From an uncultured Desulfovibrio sp. (GTDB taxonomy: Bacteria > Desulfobacterota > Desulfovibrionia > Desulfovibrionales > Desulfovibrionaceae), in contig CAKTDV010000017.1 of NCBI GenBank assembly GCA_934546745.1, forward strand, positions 4,587-68,586: a stretch of 64,000 nucleotides of DNA. Direction: 5' to 3'. Shown here in pieces: positions 26,694 to 34,533 of the stretch; positions within the stretch are counted from its first letter, which is position 1; each line of letters starts with the position of its first letter. The position numbers and the translations under genes are program-made. The notes beneath the pieces were generated by a model. It was not told the DNA's origin, did no database searches, and worked only from the letters and a program-made list of their open reading frames with translations.

Positions 26694-26822
26694 ATGTGTA
26701 ATTCTGCTGACGGGGGTGTACGGCTTGGGCGCTCTGCTACTCCTGGAGGAAAAAATCTAGGATCCACGGAATCCAAGACAAGTTGTCTCCAGGAAAAAAG
26801 AGCGGGACAGATTTGCCCCTGA
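26694..26822 (+). CDS. Possible small protein (42 codons)
   Basis: An ideal ribosome site (AAGGAGGAGG) stands nine bases before an ATG that opens a 42-codon frame, MCNSADGGVRLGRSATPGG. The composition is not typical of a conserved protein and no domain is recognisable. The sequence after codon 8 reads better in another frame (VYGLGALLLLEEKI then a stop), so it may be a decayed or frameshifted gene. It lies between the exported-protein gene and tRNA-Ser. Confidence 0.3.
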   Translation: MCNSADGGVRLGRSATPGGKNLGSTESKTSCLQEKRAGQICP

Positions 26823-26861
26823 CACGGTGCCAGAATGTAACGGAGAAGTTGCGTGAAAGCC

Positions 26862-26907
26862 CTGAAAAACAGGAAAAGTCCGCTTGGCTCAACGCCTTGC
26901 GGACTTT
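26862..26907 (-). terminator. Terminator of tRNA-Ser transcript
   Basis: A 9-bp stem AAAGTCCGC with its complement (26875-26883 and 26899-26907), followed on the minus strand by TTTTCCTGTTTTTC. Between it and the tRNA there is a second perfect hairpin of nine pairs with a two-base loop (26910-26929), probably a 3'-trailer processing signal. Confidence 0.75.
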
Positions 26908-26931
26908 CTCAAACTTCTCCAGAAGTTTGTG

Positions 26932-27023
26932 TGGCGGAGAGGAAGAGATTCGAACTCTTGGTACGCTATTAACGTACACACGATTTCCAATCGTGCTCCT
27001 TCGACCAACTCGGACACCTCTCC
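26932..27023 (-). tRNA. tRNA-Ser (anticodon GGA)
   Basis: 92 bases including encoded CCA. The acceptor stem GGAGAGG pairs with CCTCTCC, the discriminator base is G, the anticodon loop reads TTGGAAA, the long variable arm (TGTACGTTAATAGCGTACC) is typical of class II serine tRNA, and the T-loop is GTTCGAATC. It reads UCC and UCU codons. It has its own promoter and terminator. Confidence 0.97.
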
Positions 27024-27037
27024 GTGTCGACTTGGTT

Positions 27038-27066
27038 TTTATAGACAAAAATCCCGCCCTTGGCAA
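27038..27066 (-). promoter_or_regulatory. Promoter of tRNA-Ser
   Basis: On the minus strand: TTGCCA, a 17-base spacer and TATAAA, 14 bases before the mature 5' end of the tRNA. Confidence 0.75.
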
Positions 27067-27427
27067 GCGTTTTTTGCGGGGAAACAAGATAGTTCCGCAA
27101 ATTTTCTGATGACGCCCGCACACGTTCTTTTTGACACCCTCCACGACCTCATGGCCTGAGATTGGGGAAACAACCGCCGCGGTCGGGCAAAAAGACAGCC
27201 TACGCTCTCAACATATCGGGCGCATGGTGTCCGTCAAGGCGAAGGACGAGGACGATGAACCGGGTGGCCTGTACAGGCTGAGCAAAAAGGAGGTAACGCG
27301 ATGGGGGAAGGGGGACACAGAGGGGGACGGTTTTTCTTGTGGAACGATGGGACGTTGCCGCGCAAGTCGCGACAGGCGTAGTGGTTGCCCGTATTCTCCG
27401 TCGCGTGATGAAATAAGGCCAGCGCGC

Positions 27428-27456
27428 TTGACAGGGGGAGGACTTTCGTTTAGATA
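27428..27456 (+). promoter_or_regulatory. Promoter of tRNA-Arg
   Basis: A perfect -35 TTGACA, 17-base spacer and TAGATA, nine bases before the mature 5' end of the tRNA. Confidence 0.8.
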
Positions 27457-27465
27457 CATCCTCAC

Positions 27466-27542
27466 GCGCTCGTAGCTCAGCTGGATAGAGCAACAGGCTA
27501 CGAACCTGTAGGCCAGGAGTTCGAATCTCTTCGGGCGCGCCA
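27466..27542 (+). tRNA. tRNA-Arg (anticodon ACG)
   Basis: 77 bases including encoded CCA. The acceptor stem GCGCTCG pairs with CGGGCGC (one wobble), the D-arm is AGCTCAGCTGGATAGAGC, the anticodon loop CTACGAA gives ACG, and the T-arm has GTTCGAATC. The A34 is normally converted to inosine by TadA so the tRNA can read CGU, CGC and CGA. It is a single-gene transcript with a strong terminator right behind it. Confidence 0.97.
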
Positions 27543-27554
27543 TAAAAGGAAGAT

Positions 27555-27588
27555 ACCCCTTGCGATATATCCCGTAAGGGGTTTTTCT
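27555..27588 (+). terminator. Terminator of tRNA-Arg
   Basis: A 10-bp stem (27555-27564 with 27573-27582, one wobble) followed by a run of five T, 12 bases after the tRNA 3' end. Confidence 0.85.
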
Positions 27589-27691
27589 TTGGAGCAATAG
27601 ACCGTTGCCCCATCTCCTTTTTCAGAAGCCGCGCCGTGCGCGCGGCGCTTCTCCCTGTGCCTGGGCTGCCCGCTCAGGGTGTCCGCACGTC

Positions 27692-27925
27692 TCAGGGCAT
27701 ACGCGCCAGCGTCAGCAGCAGCCCCAGAAGCATCAGGGCGGCGCAACCCAGCGCCACAATGATCACAGGCCTCCAGCGCACCGACGCCCGTCGCGGAAAA
27801 AGCCAGACGCCCACAGGCCCCAGCAGCAGCCCCATGATTACGGCAAGCCCCCTGTCCTCCCGCGCCCGGCGGCCATTCCATAGGGCGCAACCCAGCGCAA
27901 GCACAGCCCACAGCAACAGCGGCAT
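27692..27925 (-). CDS. Small membrane protein, two or three helices
   Basis: 77 residues starting MPLLLWAVLALGCALWNGRR, with a strong ribosome site (AAGGAGGG) just upstream. Hydrophobic stretches at about 1-16, 27-42 and 52-73 are separated by basic loops (RRAREDR, PRRASVRWR), so it should be an inner-membrane protein. No family is recognised; it looks like the short membrane proteins of the superinfection-immunity or TM2 type only in general layout. It stands alone downstream of a structured 67-base element. A T-rich trailer is not evident. Confidence 0.65.
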   Translation of the reverse strand: MPLLLWAVLALGCALWNGRRAREDRGLAVIMGLLLGPVGVWLFPRRASVRWRPVIIVALGCAALMLLGLLLTLARMP

Positions 27926-28007
27926 GGTTTTCCCTCCTTATGAGGTTTTCTTTCTGAAAAAGAAATGTCGGTTACCTACATCCCCTCTTGACAGCCGCCG
28001 CCTGAGG

Positions 28008-28074
28008 GGGCGGGAGTATTTCCGCAGGATACAGGTGCCACCGTGAAGACGCACCTGGTGTACGTACTCCGCCC
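28008..28074 (-). ncRNA. Structured element of unknown type (candidate RNA)
   Basis: Two nested inverted repeats. The outer stem is 28008-28018 with 28065-28074 (one bulged base). The inner stem is 28032-28038 with 28051-28057 (CAGGTGC and GCACCTG), closed by a 12-base loop. Asymmetric internal loops separate them. If transcribed on the minus strand it would form the 5' leader of the small membrane protein gene, ending about 80 bases before its start. It does not fit tRNA geometry and matches no riboswitch consensus I know. The overlapping open frame has no ribosome site. Confidence 0.35.
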
Positions 28075-28192
28075 TGGCAGCGGTTGACGCTATAGAGAGA
28101 CGTGGCGCACTCCCCTGTATCCGGCATGCTTATTTCACGCCGCACAACGGCGATGTTTCCTCCCCAGAGGAACACACGTTCGTCAGTCTGGC

Positions 28193-28843
28193 TCAGACGC
28201 CGTACAGGCCGCCGACCTGCAGAAGATATTTCCCGTTTTCCGGGCTGCGCCCAAGGCAGAGGCGCACGTAAAACTCCTCATGGCGCTGTAGCCGCGCGTG
28301 GAGTTCATTGATGGCGTCCGCCCGGTTTTTCAGGCCCGCCCGGTACCACGTCCACTGCACAAGCGGCAGGTTGAGCCACGCGTTCGCGTTCTGGAAAACA
28401 ACATGGACAAGGAACCTGTCCGCCGAGTGCCTGTCCGGCAGGATCTTGAGTCTGGAACGCGGACAGCGCGTCGTCGCTAGCGAACACCGGACGGCCTGTT
28501 CCCGTGGAATGTAGCGGTGATCGACAATCTCCGCCTGAAACTCCCGCGCCAGCGACCCCCGGCAGGAGGCCTCCAGCGCCTTTTTCAGCGCGGCGGCGCT
28601 GGAAGGCGTCACCGAGCGCAGCCAATCCATGAAAAAATCTTCCACAAAGGGGGATTCTCCGTAAAAATCCCCTTCCATTTCCAGGATGGCGCCGGGCTCA
28701 ATGCCCCGCGAAACGCACGACCGTTCGCTGAAATACGGCTGGGGACGGACGTTCCGCCCCGTCGCCATATCGATGCCCGTCGCGCACAGCAGATCCCCTT
28801 TGCCAAGCGGCGTCACATCCGTCACGATAACGGAACATTGCAT
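28193..28843 (-). CDS. Possible dual OB-fold (DuOB-like) protein
   Basis: 216 residues. It begins QCSVIVTDVTPLGKGDLLCATGIDMATGRNVRP, a pattern I associate with the dual OB-containing domain proteins: a first small beta-barrel with G-x-D plus RNVRPQPYF, then AILEMEGDF and a second barrel with PLVQWTWYRAGL. No signal peptide. The C-terminal LCLGRSPENGKYLLQVGGLYGV includes a strand typical of such folds. These proteins are thought to bind nucleic acid and are sometimes found in conflict systems, but nothing around this copy (RNase J upstream, an orphan membrane protein downstream) suggests a defence island. It is 87 bp downstream of RNase J. Confidence 0.6.
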   Translation of the reverse strand: MQCSVIVTDVTPLGKGDLLCATGIDMATGRNVRPQPYFSERSCVSRGIEPGAILEMEGDFYGESPFVEDFFMDWLRSVTPSSAAALKKALEASCRGSLAREFQAEIVDHRYIPREQAVRCSLATTRCPRSRLKILPDRHSADRFLVHVVFQNANAWLNLPLVQWTWYRAGLKNRADAINELHARLQRHEEFYVRLCLGRSPENGKYLLQVGGLYGV

Positions 28844-28930
28844 GATTTCCTCCCGACGCCCCCAATGCCTACGGGCCCAGTCCAGCCCCTGTCCGGCGCT
28901 GTCCGCACGCCCGGTCCGCGACCTTTCGCG

Positions 28931-30589
28931 CTAGATTTCCGCCACCACAGGCACGACCACGGGATCGCGCTCCAGCACCCGCCGGAAAAAACGGCGTAAG
29001 GAAGCGCGTATGCCGTCCTGAAGGCGCGTGAGCTGCCCCGGAAAGACGGACTCCAGCTCGTCGAGAACAAGGCATTTGGCGTCTTCCAGCACATGGCTGT
29101 AACGCTGCTCGAACACAAAGCCCTTGGAGAACATGTCCGGCCCGTGCAGCACGCTGCCCGTTTCCGCATCCAGCACCAGCACGACCACGACCATGCCCTC
29201 GTCGCCAAGGATGCGCCGTTCGCGCAGGACGGCCGTGCCCACGTCGCCCACTCCCTTGCCATCCACCAGGGTGCATTCCACAGGCAGCGGCGCTTCCAGA
29301 CGGAAGCTGTCCGGCAGCAGGGTGATGGGGCGGCCGTCCTCCAGCACCACCGCCTTTTCAGGAGCGACGCCTTCCGCCACGGCCAGCCGCCCGTGCTTCA
29401 CAAGGTGGCGGTATTCGCCGTGGACGGGCACGAAGATATCGGGCCGCACCGTGCGCAGCATCTCCACCAGCTCTTCCCGGTGCGCATGGCCGGAAGCGTG
29501 TATGGCACGCACGTTCTCGTAAAAGACTTCCGCTCCCAGCCGGTACATTTCGTTGATGAGGCGCGACACGGCCCGGGCGTTGCCGGGTATGACGCGCGAA
29601 CTCATGACGACCGTATCGCCCTCGACAATGCTCAGCTGGCGGTGGCCGCCGTAGACCATGCGCGACAGGGCGGACAGAGGCTCCCCCTGCGCTCCCGTCA
29701 CCACCAGCACGATCCGTTCTCCGGGCAGATCCGGCACGCCGTTGTGGGCGTTGAAGAAATTGGGCGGCAGGGTGGCGATGCCCAGATCGCGGGCCATCTC
29801 GATGTTGTTGGCAAGGGAGCGCCCGCTGATGACCACCGTGCGGCCGTAATCCTGCGCCAGATCGAAAACTTCCTGTATCCGCTGTATATGGCTTGAGAAA
29901 AGCGTGATGACAATGCGACCTTTGGCCGTCTCGAAGACTTTGGCCAGCGACGCCTTGACCTCACGTTCCGGGAGCGAATGCCCCGCGTGTTCCACGTTGG
30001 TGGAATCGGCCATGAGAAGACGCGCCCCTTCGGGCCCGGCAAAGGCGGCGATGCCCTTCAAATCCGTGGGGAGGCCGTTGAGCGGGCTGGGATCGAGCTT
30101 GAAATCGCCTGTGTGGACAACGCGCCCCACCGGCGTCTCCACACCCAGGGCAAAGCCTTCGGGAATGGAATGACAGACATGGAAAAAACGAAAGCGCAGA
30201 TCGCCCAGGCGCACCCGCCCGCGGCTGTCCACAGGGCGGAGCTCCACGGCATCCAGCAGTTCGTGCTCGCGCAGCTTGTGCTCCACCAGGGCCAGCGTGA
30301 AGCGGGATCCATAGATATGGACACCCTTCAGCTGTGGCACGACCCACGGCAGCGCGCCGATATGATCCTCGTGCCCGTGCGTCAGCACAATGCCGAGGAG
30401 TTTTTCCTTTACGGCGGAAAGGGCCGCGAAATGCGGAATCACCACATCCACGCCAAGATGGTTGTCGTCGGGGAACATGAGGCCGCAATCGATCATGACG
30501 ACGCCGCTGGCGGTTTCCCACAGCTGGCAGTTGAGGCCGATTTCGCCCAGGCCCCCCAGGGGGGTTATGGTCAGATAGGGTTCGTTCAT
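28931..30589 (-). CDS. rnj: Ribonuclease J
   Basis: 552 residues, the usual length. It is a metallo-beta-lactamase/beta-CASP ribonuclease with 5'-3' exonuclease and endonuclease activity, central to mRNA decay and rRNA maturation in bacteria that use it. The zinc-binding motif HGHEDHIG is at residues 71-78. HTGDFKLDPSP, the beta-CASP motifs ADSTNVEHAGHS and ASGHAHREEL, and PVHGEYRHL follow. The N-terminus LTITPLGGLGEIGLNC is diagnostic. The C-terminal domain used for dimerisation is complete. The gene lies in front of the DuOB-like gene (87 bp) and after a TolC-family gene on the same strand. Confidence 0.96.
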   Translation of the reverse strand: MNEPYLTITPLGGLGEIGLNCQLWETASGVVMIDCGLMFPDDNHLGVDVVIPHFAALSAVKEKLLGIVLTHGHEDHIGALPWVVPQLKGVHIYGSRFTLALVEHKLREHELLDAVELRPVDSRGRVRLGDLRFRFFHVCHSIPEGFALGVETPVGRVVHTGDFKLDPSPLNGLPTDLKGIAAFAGPEGARLLMADSTNVEHAGHSLPEREVKASLAKVFETAKGRIVITLFSSHIQRIQEVFDLAQDYGRTVVISGRSLANNIEMARDLGIATLPPNFFNAHNGVPDLPGERIVLVVTGAQGEPLSALSRMVYGGHRQLSIVEGDTVVMSSRVIPGNARAVSRLINEMYRLGAEVFYENVRAIHASGHAHREELVEMLRTVRPDIFVPVHGEYRHLVKHGRLAVAEGVAPEKAVVLEDGRPITLLPDSFRLEAPLPVECTLVDGKGVGDVGTAVLRERRILGDEGMVVVVLVLDAETGSVLHGPDMFSKGFVFEQRYSHVLEDAKCLVLDELESVFPGQLTRLQDGIRASLRRFFRRVLERDPVVVPVVAEI

Positions 30590-30658
30590 GTCTCCCCTGC
30601 TTCGCGCGTGTTACACAAAAGGCGTTTCCGGGGCGCGCCGTTCCGGCCCCCGTTCGGT

Positions 30659-32068
30659 TCAGGGTCTCTCGCCCGCCGGCCTTGCCGGCAAAAAATTTCT
30701 GGACGGAATTCCCCGCGCGGGGCGGGCATCCCCGCTAGCGCGCACGTCGGGGTGGAATTCCCCCATGGCCGCGTACATCTGCGCCAGCGCCGTCAGATAG
30801 TCCGCCCGCGCGCCAGTGAGGGAGGCGCGGGCCGTCCTGAGTTTGGAGGAGGCGTCCAGCACCTCGAAATTCGTGCCCACCCGCTCACGATAACGGGCGG
30901 CGGCCACGGCATACGCCTCCTTTGCCCGCGTCACGCCCATGCGTGCCACGCCCATGCGCTTCTCCGCCTCGCGCACGGCCAGCAGCTTTGACTTGATGTC
31001 ATACCCCACGGAGAGCTTGAGATCCTCTTCCTCACGGCGCATACGGGTGACGATCCAGCCCGCCTGCTGATCGGCGTACCAGGTGGTTCCCCACTGAAAC
31101 ACATCCCACGTGGCGCGCGCTCCCACTTCCCATGTGGAGGAGCGCGATCCGTGATTCCCGGCCCGGCGCAGATCTGGCGTGTTGCCTTCCTGCGTGACGT
31201 TATAGTAGGCCTCGATTTGCGGGTAATAGGCGCTTTGCGCCTCCTTCTGGCTCATGCCCGCGATTGCGACGCTCTTGGCGGCCATTTCCAGATCAGGACG
31301 CTGGCGGAAGGCGCGTTCGAGGCACTGCTCCAGTGAAAGGCGGAAGGGCACGGGACGAAGCGCGCCCGCATAGGATGTCCGCGCCGTGGCGGGCAGCCCC
31401 AGCAGGGTGTTGAGTTCGGCAAGACGGGTCTCCCGCGCGTTCTCCGCCTGGATGACGGCGCTTTCGGCCTCGCTGACGTCCACCTCGGCCTGGAGCACGT
31501 CCAGCCTGGGGCGCAGGCCCGCCTCATACGAGGCGCGGGTGATGCGGAGCTGATCGCGCAGACGTTCCAACGCTTCCTTTTCGCTCAGACAGTCTTCCTC
31601 CGCGCGCAGGTAGTTGAGAAAGACCGTCTGCACCTTTTCCGTCATCCGCAGTTCGGCCTGACGCACGGCGGCCCTGTCGCTGTCAGCCTGCAGGGCCGCC
31701 TTCTGATAGGCGGCCAGCAGCTGGAAGCCCCGAAACACCGGCTGCGATACTTCCACACCCCAGCGGTACACGCCATATTCCGCGGGACGCTGCGCCGAGG
31801 CGGGGCGGCTCTCCCGCTTCGTCACGCCGTAGGTCATGCCGAGTTTGGGCCCGAACGCCCCGCGCGCGGCCTTGCGCCCTTCCTCGGAAGCGCGGCTCTG
31901 CGCCTCCTGCGCGCCCAGGCCGGGATTGTGGCGCAGGGCCCGTTCCACGGCGGCCCGCATGTCCAGCGGCCGGGGGGGGATCGGTTCGCGTGCGGCGGCA
32001 TCCGCGGGCACACACAGCGCCAGCGCCGCCACACAGGCGCAGCCGCCCAAAAAAGCTCGGAATCTCAT
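30659..32068 (-). CDS. TolC-family outer membrane efflux protein
   Basis: 469 residues with a signal peptide (cut near ADAAA, residue 26). Two repeats of the outer-membrane efflux protein domain are visible: LDMRAAVERALRHNPGLGAQ for the first and LSLEQCLERAFRQRPDLEMA for the second. Long helices carry ITRASYEAGLRPRLDVLQAE and YAVAAARYRERVGTNFEVLDAS, the classic TolC tunnel motifs. It is probably the outer-membrane channel for a type I secretion or efflux system encoded elsewhere, since no ABC or RND partner is adjacent. It is divergent from tolQ and has its own promoter. The C-terminal 25 residues past the second repeat are Pro/Arg-rich. Confidence 0.92.
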   Translation of the reverse strand: MRFRAFLGGCACVAALALCVPADAAAREPIPPRPLDMRAAVERALRHNPGLGAQEAQSRASEEGRKAARGAFGPKLGMTYGVTKRESRPASAQRPAEYGVYRWGVEVSQPVFRGFQLLAAYQKAALQADSDRAAVRQAELRMTEKVQTVFLNYLRAEEDCLSEKEALERLRDQLRITRASYEAGLRPRLDVLQAEVDVSEAESAVIQAENARETRLAELNTLLGLPATARTSYAGALRPVPFRLSLEQCLERAFRQRPDLEMAAKSVAIAGMSQKEAQSAYYPQIEAYYNVTQEGNTPDLRRAGNHGSRSSTWEVGARATWDVFQWGTTWYADQQAGWIVTRMRREEEDLKLSVGYDIKSKLLAVREAEKRMGVARMGVTRAKEAYAVAAARYRERVGTNFEVLDASSKLRTARASLTGARADYLTALAQMYAAMGEFHPDVRASGDARPARGIPSRNFLPARPAGERP

Positions 32069-32103
32069 AGTGTTCTGCTCAGGGTAACGTCGTAACTCCT
32101 TTT

Positions 32104-32132
32104 ACCATACACAGGCAGGGAGGGCTTGGCAA
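32104..32132 (-). promoter_or_regulatory. Promoter of the TolC-family gene
   Basis: On the minus strand: TTGCCA, 17-base spacer, TATGGT, ending 36 bases before the start codon at 32068. Confidence 0.65.
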
Positions 32133-32168
32133 TGCGCTTGCGCGCGCCTTTCCCCGTCAAAATTACTC

Positions 32169-32197
32169 TTGAAAAAGTCTTGACTTCGCGGCATTCT
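32169..32197 (+). promoter_or_regulatory. Possible promoter of the tol operon
   Basis: TTGAAA, 17 bases and CATTCT, 45 bases before the tolQ start. The -10 is weak, but the region is relatively A/T-rich and correctly placed. Confidence 0.4.
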
Positions 32198-32241
32198 CTG
32201 GGCGGCGCAAACGCAAAATGCTCTACCGGAGAAACACAGGC

Positions 32242-32937
32242 ATGGAATTCAGCTTTTTCAGCATGGTTGCGCAGGCAAGCCTTGTGGCCCAGTGCGTCCT
32301 GGCCTTTCTGCTGCTCATGTCCATCGGCAGCTGGGGCCTCATGATTCAGAAAGCCCTTGCACTCAGCGCCGCGCAAAAAAAGGCGATCGGCGGCGCGGCC
32401 CGTTTTGAGAAGGCCGCCACCCTGCGTGACGCCGTGCAGTCCCTGGGGGCGGATCCCGCGTCGCCTCTCTATTCCGTGGCCCATCAGGGGGTTCTTGAAT
32501 TCAACCGTTCCAAGGAACTGGGCAACGACAGCGATGTCGTGGTGGACAATGTGCGCCGCGCGCTGCGGCAGGGCGTTGCCAGCGAGATGGCCCGCCTCCA
32601 GCATTCGCTCTCCCTGCTGGCCACCACGGCCAACACGGCCCCCTTCATCGGCCTGTTCGGCACCGTCTGGGGCATCATGAACTCCTTCCATTCCATAGGC
32701 ATGCTCAAGACGGCCTCCCTCGCCACCGTGGCGCCCGGCATTTCCGAAGCGCTGGTGGCCACGGCCATCGGTCTGCTCGTGGCCGTGCCCGCCACCATCG
32801 GCTACAATATCTTCATGGGTAAAATTGGCGAAATTGACACCCTGCTCGTCAACTTCGCCGGTCTCTTCCTCAATCGCGTCCAGCGCGAACTCAACGCCCA
32901 CCGCCCGGTAACGCGTACCGGCGCCACGGAGATGTAG
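32242..32937 (+). CDS. tolQ: Tol-Pal system protein TolQ
   Basis: 231 residues from ATG 32242 (GGAGAA upstream). An inner-membrane MotA/TolQ/ExbB proton-channel subunit with three membrane helices: residues about 8-30, then 125-150 (LLATTANTAPFIGLFGTVWG) and 165-190 (VAPGISEALVATAIGLLVAVPA), the latter two carrying the family signatures. With TolR it uses the proton gradient to energise TolA for outer-membrane constriction at division. It is the first gene of a complete tol-pal cluster with tolR two bases downstream. The Tol assignment over ExbB rests on the cluster. Confidence 0.94.
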   Translation: MEFSFFSMVAQASLVAQCVLAFLLLMSIGSWGLMIQKALALSAAQKKAIGGAARFEKAATLRDAVQSLGADPASPLYSVAHQGVLEFNRSKELGNDSDVVVDNVRRALRQGVASEMARLQHSLSLLATTANTAPFIGLFGTVWGIMNSFHSIGMLKTASLATVAPGISEALVATAIGLLVAVPATIGYNIFMGKIGEIDTLLVNFAGLFLNRVQRELNAHRPVTRTGATEM

Positions 32938-32939
32938 TC

Positions 32940-33389
32940 ATGGGCGCCCATGCCGGCGGCGGCGGCCGGTTTGTTTCCGAAATCAACGTGACGCCCTTTG
33001 TGGACGTCATGCTTGTGCTGCTGATCATCTTCATGGTGGCGACCCCCATGATGAGTCAGGGCATAGACGTGGATCTGCCGCAGACACAGCATGTGGAAGT
33101 GTTGCCCACCGATGCGGCAAACATGGTCATGACAGTACGCCAGGACGGAAAAATCTTTCTGGACGAATACGCCGTGGAACTGGACGATCTGGAAAACAAG
33201 CTCCAGACGCTGGTGCGGGAAAAAAACAAGACGCTCTTTCTCCAGGCTGACAGGAACGTTCCTTACGGCATTGTCGTGGATGTGATGGGCCGCATCAAGG
33301 CCGCGGGCATCGAAAAACTCGGCGTCGTGGCCGAAAAGCCCGACGAGACGCCACAGCCTACAGCCCGAAAACGCCAGGGCGGAAGATGA
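32940..33389 (+). CDS. tolR: Tol-Pal system protein TolR
   Basis: 149 residues. A single membrane helix (about 18-38, FVDVMLVLLIIFMVATPMM) with the essential aspartate in TPFVDVMLVLLI, which is the proton-handling residue of the ExbD/TolR family. The periplasmic domain follows, with VDLPQTQHVEV and FLQADRNVPYGIVVDVM. The gene starts two bases after tolQ, and its stop overlaps the tolA start by four bases. It couples with TolQ in the inner membrane to drive TolA. Confidence 0.94.
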   Translation: MGAHAGGGGRFVSEINVTPFVDVMLVLLIIFMVATPMMSQGIDVDLPQTQHVEVLPTDAANMVMTVRQDGKIFLDEYAVELDDLENKLQTLVREKNKTLFLQADRNVPYGIVVDVMGRIKAAGIEKLGVVAEKPDETPQPTARKRQGGR

Positions 33390-34417
33390 ACTGGGCTTCC
33401 TACACGCTTTCTTTCTGCCTTCATGCGCTGATCCTGGTGCTGCTGTGGTTCTGGCCGGCATCGCCACCGCTCAGGCTGGACGCGCCTCCCGTCATGATCA
33501 GCCTTGTGGAGGGCGCTCCGGGCGGCAACCGCGCGCCCTCGTCCATTCTTGGCGCGGCTGGGCAGCCCTCCTCCGGCCCCAGGGATCTGGCGGCCCCAGC
33601 CCCCAAGGCCGATGTGGCCGCCCCGGCGCGGAACACCCCCGAAGCCGCGCCCATCAAAAGCGCCCCCAGGGAAACCCCGAAGGACGTCGCGGCCCGGAAA
33701 AGCGACACCAAGGACGCGCCAACGCCACGCCCCAAGCCGGACGACAGCGCCGCCCTCCTCGCCGCGAAAAAAGAGGCGGAGAAAAAGAAAGAGGAAGAAC
33801 GCCGCGAGACCGAGCGGAAACAGCAGGAAGAAGAACGCAAAAAGGCCGAACAGAAGAAAAAAGAGGAAGAGCGCAAGAAGGCCGAAGAGAAAAAGAAAGA
33901 AAACGATCGCAAAAAGGCCGAGCAAAAGAAAAAGGAAGAGGCCCGCAAGGAGAAGGAAAAGGATTCCGTGGCGGCGGCCCTGCGCGACGCGCGCCGCAAG
34001 GCATCCTCGCGCGTGGAATCCGGCGATCGCGGCGCGGCCGTGGAGCAGGCGCTGGCGCAGGCCCGGAAAAACGCCGGGGGCGACGGCGGCGGCGGTGGCG
34101 GCGAGGGCGACGGCCCTGGCGGCGGCGGTCTGAACGACGTCTATCTGGGGCAGATTATGCTTGCCGTGCGGCCCAACTGGAGCTTTGCCTCGGCCAGCCG
34201 CGCCAATCTGGCCTGCGTCGTCCATGTGGTGGTGGATGACAACGGCGGCATTGTTGACGCCCAGGTGACGCGGGGATCGGGCAACGCCCAGTTTGACGCC
34301 TCGGCCGTCAACGCCGTCATCCGCACCGGCAAGGCGGGGCTCTTCCCCAAACCGCCCTCCCCGGAATACGGCGACGTGGATCTTGTCTTCCGGCTGGACG
34401 AACTTTCGCGCCGCTAA
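33386..34417 (+). CDS. tolA: Tol-Pal system protein TolA
   Basis: 343 residues. N-terminal membrane anchor (residues 7-24, LSFCLHALILVLLWFWPAS). A Pro/Ala-rich linker follows, then a long, highly charged Lys/Glu coiled coil (about 125-200) made of repeats of EERKKAEEKKKE type, which spans the periplasm. Next come a Gly-rich hinge (GGGGGEGDGPGGGG) and a C-terminal TolA/TonB-like domain (VYLGQIMLAVRPNWSFA, ACVVHVVVDDNGGIVDA, LVFRLDEL). The layout is canonical for TolA. The start overlaps the end of tolR. The coiled-coil coding DNA is very A/G-rich on the plus strand, unlike its neighbours. Confidence 0.93.
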   Translation: MNWASYTLSFCLHALILVLLWFWPASPPLRLDAPPVMISLVEGAPGGNRAPSSILGAAGQPSSGPRDLAAPAPKADVAAPARNTPEAAPIKSAPRETPKDVAARKSDTKDAPTPRPKPDDSAALLAAKKEAEKKKEEERRETERKQQEEERKKAEQKKKEEERKKAEEKKKENDRKKAEQKKKEEARKEKEKDSVAAALRDARRKASSRVESGDRGAAVEQALAQARKNAGGDGGGGGGEGDGPGGGGLNDVYLGQIMLAVRPNWSFASASRANLACVVHVVVDDNGGIVDAQVTRGSGNAQFDASAVNAVIRTGKAGLFPKPPSPEYGDVDLVFRLDELSRR

Positions 34418-34533
34418 AAAAAATCATGACCGTTACCGGCGTCCGCACGGACGCCCGCCCCCCCCTCATACGACCCCTCCGCCTCCGGGCGGAGCCAGCA
34501 ACCCCCAGCCCTTCCCAGCAAGGAGGCCCGCGT

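Noticed and set aside
26932..27542. tRNA pair as an integration site for a mobile element
   Set aside because: No integrase, no direct repeat of a tRNA 3' end and no phage or plasmid genes nearby.
27208..27613. Minus-strand frames covering tRNA-Arg
   Set aside because: Antisense translations of a tRNA gene (the familiar RRDSNSWP-like peptides); not proteins.
33750..33965. A/G-rich repeats in tolA as a tandem DNA repeat of regulatory interest
   Set aside because: Explained by the Lys/Glu coiled-coil repeats typical of TolA.
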